This document shows positions 5,646 through 9,326 of a stretch of DNA of 9,326 nucleotides, one piece after another. Position 1 is the stretch's first letter, and each line of letters opens with the position of its first letter. A program made the position numbers and the translations under genes. The stretch covers positions 1-9,326 of the forward strand of contig JAAZCF010000095.1 of the NCBI GenBank assembly GCA_012513425.1. Direction: 5' to 3'. This DNA is from Bacteroidales bacterium. Its GTDB lineage: Bacteria > Bacteroidota > Bacteroidia > Bacteroidales > UBA932. The notes below the pieces were generated by a model that was not told where the DNA came from, ran no database searches, and saw only the letters and a list, made by a program, of their open reading frames with translations.

Positions 5646-7919
5646 ATGAGAAAAATATATACTTTAGTCCTTGCTGTGCTACTCAGTTTTGTTGCTGTAG
5701 CGCAGCAAGCTCATGTTAATGTAGACTGGAATCCTCAGAAAAATACTGAAGGTGTTGTATCTTATAGCGTTAGGGTTAATTCTCCTGAAGTTATGGATAA
5801 TCACACTGTCACTTTCCGTCTTCCTGCCCCAAATGCCAAACAAGTGTTTGTGGAAGGAAACTTCTTTGTAGGTCCAACAAATGGCACAAGAATACCAATG
5901 GTAAAAGGCAAAGATGGTGTTTGGGAAGCCACTATCGGTCCTTTTACTCCTAATATTTACAGATACTCCTTTATCGTAGATGGTTTGAAAATAGTTGACC
6001 CCAACAACAAATATTCTGTTGCTATGGACCAGCCTACTTTCAGCATCGTGTATATCCACGATAATGAGCCTCAATATTTCGATCCAAAGGAAAATGTACC
6101 TCACGGTAGTTTGACCACTCATTATTATTATTCTGATGTCACAAAGGGCTTGCGAGAGATGATTGTTTACACTCCTGCAAATTACGACCCTTCAAAAAAA
6201 TATCCTGTACTTTATTTGATGGCAGGTTCAGGCGATACTCAACAGACTTGGATTCAAGAAGGTTCCATCAATTTTATTTTGGATAATGTTATCGCAGAAG
6301 GCAAGGCCCGCGAGATGATTGTAGCCATGCCTCATAGCAATATTCTTCGCAGAAACCATCCTCAGCACACTGAGTTGGCTTTCCCAATGATTGAGCAGGA
6401 ATTCATCGATAACATCATTCCTTTCGTAGAAGATCACTATAGTGTCATAAAAGACCGCCATGCAAGGGCCATTTGTGGTCTTTCAATGGGTGGACGTATG
6501 GCTCAATATGTTGGTTTCAGACATCTTGACCTATTCTCAAACTTTGGCCTTTTAAGCTCTGCTATCGATGACAGTGAAACTCCTGCCATTCTTGAACCAG
6601 GGTTCAATGACAAAGTTGACTATTTGTTTGTCGGTGCAGGTACTTATGAGACAAACGAGCGTGCTCGTCACCAGGTCATGCATGACAATTGGGTTAAAAG
6701 AGGAATTGTTCACGATTATTGGGTTGGCGGCGAAGGTGCTCATAGTATGATTACTTGGAAGCCAATCATGTATTATCATTTCCTTCCAAACCTATTCAAG
6801 AAGAATTTCCCTGAAAATCGTCCAAGAGCTGCTGCTCCTGCTTTTCCTGCAGAATCAAAGGCAATGGTTACAAATATCAGCGCTACTTCATATCCACGTC
6901 TGATGCCTGATAACAGTGTTATCTTCGGATTATATGCTCCTCAGGCTCGCAAAGTACAAGTTGATTGCGGCGGCAGATATGACATGGTTTGCGATGATAA
7001 TGGTTTCTGGACTGTTCGCACAAAGCCAATGATTGAAGGTTTCCACTATTACAGATTGTCTATTGATGGTGTGATGGTTTCTGACCCTGCCAGCGAGAGC
7101 TTCTATGGTTGCAGCCTGATGTGCAGTGCTATTGATATACCTGAGAAAGGTTGTGAATATATGGAGCCACAAAATGTTCCACATGGTGAGACCAATTATC
7201 TTTGGTATTACTCAGAGTTCACCAAATCTTGGAGACCTATCTGCATCTATACTCCTCCTTCATACAATAAAGGAAAGAAGAAATATCCTGTAGTTTATAT
7301 TCAACATGGTGGTGGCGAAGACCATCGCGGTTGGGTTGAGCAAGGTCGTACCGGTACTATTCTTGACAATATGATTGCAGCCGGCGAGGCTGAAGAAATG
7401 ATTGTTGTCAGCTCTAATAGCAATGTTGGTCGCAGTGGCGGCGGCAGCGCATACAGCGTTGAAGGCATGGCTCCTTTCAGAGAAGAATTGATAGATAATA
7501 TCATTCCTTTTGTTGACAGCCATTATCGCACCAAAGCCGACCGAAAGAACAGAGCTATGTGCGGTCTTTCAATGGGTGGCGGCCAAAGTTTCATGATCGG
7601 TTTGAACGAGCTTGATACTTTCGGTTCAGTTGCTACTTTCAGTACAGGTATGTTTGGTGGCATCAATGGAGCTGCTGATGTAGATTTGGACGCATTGGTT
7701 CCAGGTCTTCTTTCAAAATCTGCTGAATACAACAATCTTTTGGATGTATACTTTATGACTTGCGGAGAGCAAGACCCTCGTATTGAGTACACGAAAGCTG
7801 TTGTCAAGAAGATGCATGCTGCCGGTCTTGAGGTTGACGCGGCTTATTACCCTGGCGACCACGAGTGGCAGGTATGGCGCAAATCTTTCCATGATTTTGC
7901 CAAAAAGCTTTTCAAATAA
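5646..7919 (+). CDS. Secreted tandem CE1-type esterase (feruloyl/acetyl-xylan esterase-like), two catalytic units
   Basis: The 757-aa protein carries a type I signal peptide (cleavage likely after AVA, residue 19) and two related halves. Each half is an immunoglobulin-like N-terminal domain of the CBM48/E-set type (about 45-138 and 412-500), a PHG linker, and an esterase-D (CE1) alpha/beta hydrolase (about 150-388 and 508-757). Unit 1: nucleophile Ser280 in GLSMG, His366 in GEGAHS, probable acid Glu335. Unit 2: Ser642 in GLSMG, Asp710 in GEQDPR, His739 in PGDHEW. Unit 2 keeps the usual QHGGGEDHRGW oxyanion-side segment, while unit 1 has MAGSGDTQQTW instead. CE1 enzymes release ferulate, acetate or similar groups from xylan and other hemicelluloses, and double-unit forms occur in gut Bacteroidales. 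It follows the carboxylesterase after 12 bp and is closed by a strong terminator. No glycosidase or SusC/D gene is in the window, so the polymer is unknown. Some members of this family act on other esters, such as siderophores, which is less likely with these N-terminal domains. Confidence 0.9.
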   Translation: MRKIYTLVLAVLLSFVAVAQQAHVNVDWNPQKNTEGVVSYSVRVNSPEVMDNHTVTFRLPAPNAKQVFVEGNFFVGPTNGTRIPMVKGKDGVWEATIGPFTPNIYRYSFIVDGLKIVDPNNKYSVAMDQPTFSIVYIHDNEPQYFDPKENVPHGSLTTHYYYSDVTKGLREMIVYTPANYDPSKKYPVLYLMAGSGDTQQTWIQEGSINFILDNVIAEGKAREMIVAMPHSNILRRNHPQHTELAFPMIEQEFIDNIIPFVEDHYSVIKDRHARAICGLSMGGRMAQYVGFRHLDLFSNFGLLSSAIDDSETPAILEPGFNDKVDYLFVGAGTYETNERARHQVMHDNWVKRGIVHDYWVGGEGAHSMITWKPIMYYHFLPNLFKKNFPENRPRAAAPAFPAESKAMVTNISATSYPRLMPDNSVIFGLYAPQARKVQVDCGGRYDMVCDDNGFWTVRTKPMIEGFHYYRLSIDGVMVSDPASESFYGCSLMCSAIDIPEKGCEYMEPQNVPHGETNYLWYYSEFTKSWRPICIYTPPSYNKGKKKYPVVYIQHGGGEDHRGWVEQGRTGTILDNMIAAGEAEEMIVVSSNSNVGRSGGGSAYSVEGMAPFREELIDNIIPFVDSHYRTKADRKNRAMCGLSMGGGQSFMIGLNELDTFGSVATFSTGMFGGINGAADVDLDALVPGLLSKSAEYNNLLDVYFMTCGEQDPRIEYTKAVVKKMHAAGLEVDAAYYPGDHEWQVWRKSFHDFAKKLFK

Positions 7920-7937
7920 GAGCTTCTTCCCAAACAA

Positions 7938-7971
7938 TAACCCCGAAAGTTTTCGAGAACTTTCGGGGTTA
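7938..7971. terminator. Intrinsic terminator between convergent genes, probably bidirectional
   Basis: A perfect 14-bp stem (7938-7951 with 7958-7971, core CCCCGAAAG/CTTTCGGGG) encloses a 6-base loop TTCGAG. On the plus strand it is followed by ATTTTGT. On the minus strand it is followed by a looser T-rich stretch (TTGTTTG). It lies 19 bp after the tandem esterase stop and 28 bp after the serpin stop, so it can end both transcripts. Confidence 0.88.
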
Positions 7972-7998
7972 ATTTTGTCTATTTAGCCGATATGGCTT

Positions 7999-9294
7999 TT
8001 ATTTACCCGTGAACACTCCTTCAAAGAGGATTGCGCCGGAGGTCTTTTCTGCTATGCAGTATACAAATGGATGGTCTGCGACGAAGTCTATCACTTTTGT
8101 CAGTTGTGCTGGATTTGCTCCTCTCACAGTAACACCAGTGACTGAAGCCACCTCTGTTCCCCCTTCATTAACGATGATTTTTGATTTCTGAATGACTTCT
8201 GAAATAAAGAAATGCTGATCTTTATTGGCGAACATGTTATCAAACTCTGCATTCATCTGGAAAGAACGTGAAATGCCCATGTCTTGAAGAATGACAGATA
8301 AATAGTCTTTCTCCTCAATCTCAAATTTTGGCAGGCTTAGATGAATTTTCGATTCTTTTGTCATTGAAGACAAGGCTGTTTCCAATTTATCAATAGTAAG
8401 CTCATCAAGTAGCTTTTTCAAGCCATTGCTCCCTTTTTCATCCGGCAATAGCACATACATTACAAAGTTTCCGCCGGCATAAGGAATCTCTAGAATGCTG
8501 TTGTTTTCAAACTTGCCATAATTTAGATGATGAGAAACATTCATATAGTCAGCGACACCCGCTCCTCCGCCATCATAATAAAACGGTTGACTTTTTTTGG
8601 TATTTTCTTCCCTAAACATTGGATTACCTTGGATTTGTTGCCACTCAGCCTTGAAATATAAGGCATTGAGAATAGTGGCTGCAATGCTCTTATTGATGTC
8701 ATTATTACTCAAAAATGGATCTATTAGCCCATTAGTATTACGCGATGCCCATTCGTTGATTTTATCAAGAACAGTTTGAATGTTTGTGGCATCCATATAC
8801 TCTACAGGTGCATAATAATTTTCTTCGACTGTCTTGCGAAAAGAGTCTTTAAGCAGATAATCTTTATTGACAATTACCGCATCAGTCAACTTGAGCTTCA
8901 CATTCTCGTCTACAGCAGGCAGCTGATTGAGCATCAGATTGCAATACTTGTTAAGTGCTGCCACATCGTCCCCAAAGCCTAATGCAGATGTTATTTCAGA
9001 TGCTGTTTGGCCCGATGCTCCGTTTACTACCATAGCCAAGGCATATTGTAGGCTAAGAGGAGACACTATCACATTGCTCTGTTTATTTGCATAGACTTTC
9101 TGCAAGAACTTAAATGCGAAGGCATTTCCTGCATCCACATATTCTCTCTGAGGCTCCGTCAATGACACTTTCGTGATAAATTCTGTAGGTTCCGGTGAAG
9201 AAATCTTAATCGGATCCTTAATGCTCGTGTTGCCAAGGATATCGCAAGACGATATCGCAATCACTAGACTCAATAGTACCAGAGCTTTTTTCAT
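7999..9294 (-). CDS. Serpin family serine protease inhibitor, lipoprotein
   Basis: Serpins trap target proteases by a suicide mechanism in which the cleaved reactive loop inserts into a beta-sheet. The 431-aa product has a lipoprotein signal ending ISSC (Cys17), a short disordered linker to about residue 45, then a complete serpin fold. Markers are NVIVSPLSLQYALAMV (74-90), NGASGQTASEI (91-101), TILNALYFKAEW (207-218), the FDNMF segment (351-355), the hinge and reactive loop from NEGGTEVASVTGV (376-388) to about 397, and the serpin signature FVADHPFVYCI (404-414). The hinge has Gly at P15, Thr at P14 and small residues at P12-P9, as in inhibitory members. Counting from the hinge puts P1-P1' near Ala393-Asn394, with Arg391 at P3, which would suit elastase-like or other broad proteases, though the exact bond is uncertain. 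As an envelope lipoprotein it probably shields the cell from host or microbial proteases. It stands alone and is convergent with the esterase operon. Start at 9294 is fixed by the signal peptide. Confidence 0.94.
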   Translation of the reverse strand: MKKALVLLSLVIAISSCDILGNTSIKDPIKISSPEPTEFITKVSLTEPQREYVDAGNAFAFKFLQKVYANKQSNVIVSPLSLQYALAMVVNGASGQTASEITSALGFGDDVAALNKYCNLMLNQLPAVDENVKLKLTDAVIVNKDYLLKDSFRKTVEENYYAPVEYMDATNIQTVLDKINEWASRNTNGLIDPFLSNNDINKSIAATILNALYFKAEWQQIQGNPMFREENTKKSQPFYYDGGGAGVADYMNVSHHLNYGKFENNSILEIPYAGGNFVMYVLLPDEKGSNGLKKLLDELTIDKLETALSSMTKESKIHLSLPKFEIEEKDYLSVILQDMGISRSFQMNAEFDNMFANKDQHFFISEVIQKSKIIVNEGGTEVASVTGVTVRGANPAQLTKVIDFVADHPFVYCIAEKTSGAILFEGVFTGK

Positions 9295-9299
9295 AATAA

Positions 9300-9307
9300 C
9301 AAATAAA
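9300..9307 (-). promoter_or_regulatory. Possible -7 promoter box for the serpin gene
   Basis: On the minus strand this reads TTTATTTG, one base off TAnnTTTG, and is followed by only five bases before the ATG at 9294. The spacing resembles that of the DUF4290 promoter and would give an almost leaderless mRNA. The AT-rich context makes chance matches likely, and the upstream region ends at the window edge. Confidence 0.3.
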
Positions 9308-9326
9308 TAATCATTTTATATATAGA

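Noticed and set aside
5679..7937. Several antisense open frames of 75-147 codons under the tandem esterase gene
   Set aside because: They are shadows produced by the codon bias of a strongly coding gene. None has a recognisable domain or its own start signals.
7985..7997. Second small hairpin (AGCC-GATAT-GGCT) after the main terminator
   Set aside because: The stem is only four base pairs, and the strong 14-bp terminator just upstream already explains termination.
9238..9260. Direct repeat of GATATCGCAA with a 3-bp gap, which could be an operator
   Set aside because: It lies inside the serpin signal-peptide coding region and translates to the lipobox area. Two short copies in coding sequence are best taken as coincidence.
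1..9326. Mobile element, prophage, CRISPR array or defence island
   Set aside because: No transposase, integrase, terminal inverted repeats, spaced direct repeats or tRNA-flanking attachment site could be seen on either strand.

Overview
The window looks like chromosomal DNA of an AT-rich gut or rumen member of Bacteroidales (Bacteroidota). The evidence is a DUF4290 protein (a family essentially confined to this phylum), promoter boxes of the TAnnTTTG type found in Bacteroides, no Shine-Dalgarno sequences before the starts, secreted lipoprotein enzymes, and the kinds of carbohydrate-esterase and serpin genes common in gut Bacteroidales. Genus cannot be decided from the sequence alone. I see no mobile element, CRISPR array, tRNA or rRNA.

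Left part (1-2970, minus strand): a two-gene operon, DUF4290 then ftsK, with only 2 bp between them. ftsK runs off the left edge. Its reading frame is intact and conserved over the whole visible length except for one in-frame TGA at 509-511, inside the motor domain, so it is annotated as interrupted. This is the most striking anomaly of the window. Middle left (2971-4062): two back-to-back promoter boxes 3 bp apart separate the DUF4290/ftsK operon from rfbD (dTDP-4-dehydrorhamnose reductase, plus strand). rfbD meets, tail to tail with a 3-bp gap, a 58-aa two-helix membrane protein on the minus strand.

Centre (4063-7971, plus strand): a 116-bp intergenic region with a likely promoter leads to an esterase pair. 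The first gene is a type-B carboxylesterase with a lipoprotein-like signal. Twelve bases later comes a 757-aa secreted protein made of two tandem units, each an immunoglobulin/CBM48-like N-terminal domain plus a CE1/esterase-D alpha/beta hydrolase. The two genes probably act together outside the cytoplasm to remove ester groups (feruloyl, acetyl or related) from plant cell-wall polysaccharide. The two catalytic units differ at oxyanion-hole and acid positions, so they probably do not do the same job. A strong 14-bp stem terminator ends the unit and can also serve the convergent gene.

Right part (7999-9294, minus strand): a lipoprotein serpin with an intact hinge and serpin signature, predicted to protect cell-envelope proteins from host or competitor proteases. 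No new multi-gene system is evident. The items most worth a second look are the ftsK stop, the asymmetric tandem esterase, the serpin's reactive loop, and the nearly leaderless promoter geometry at several genes.
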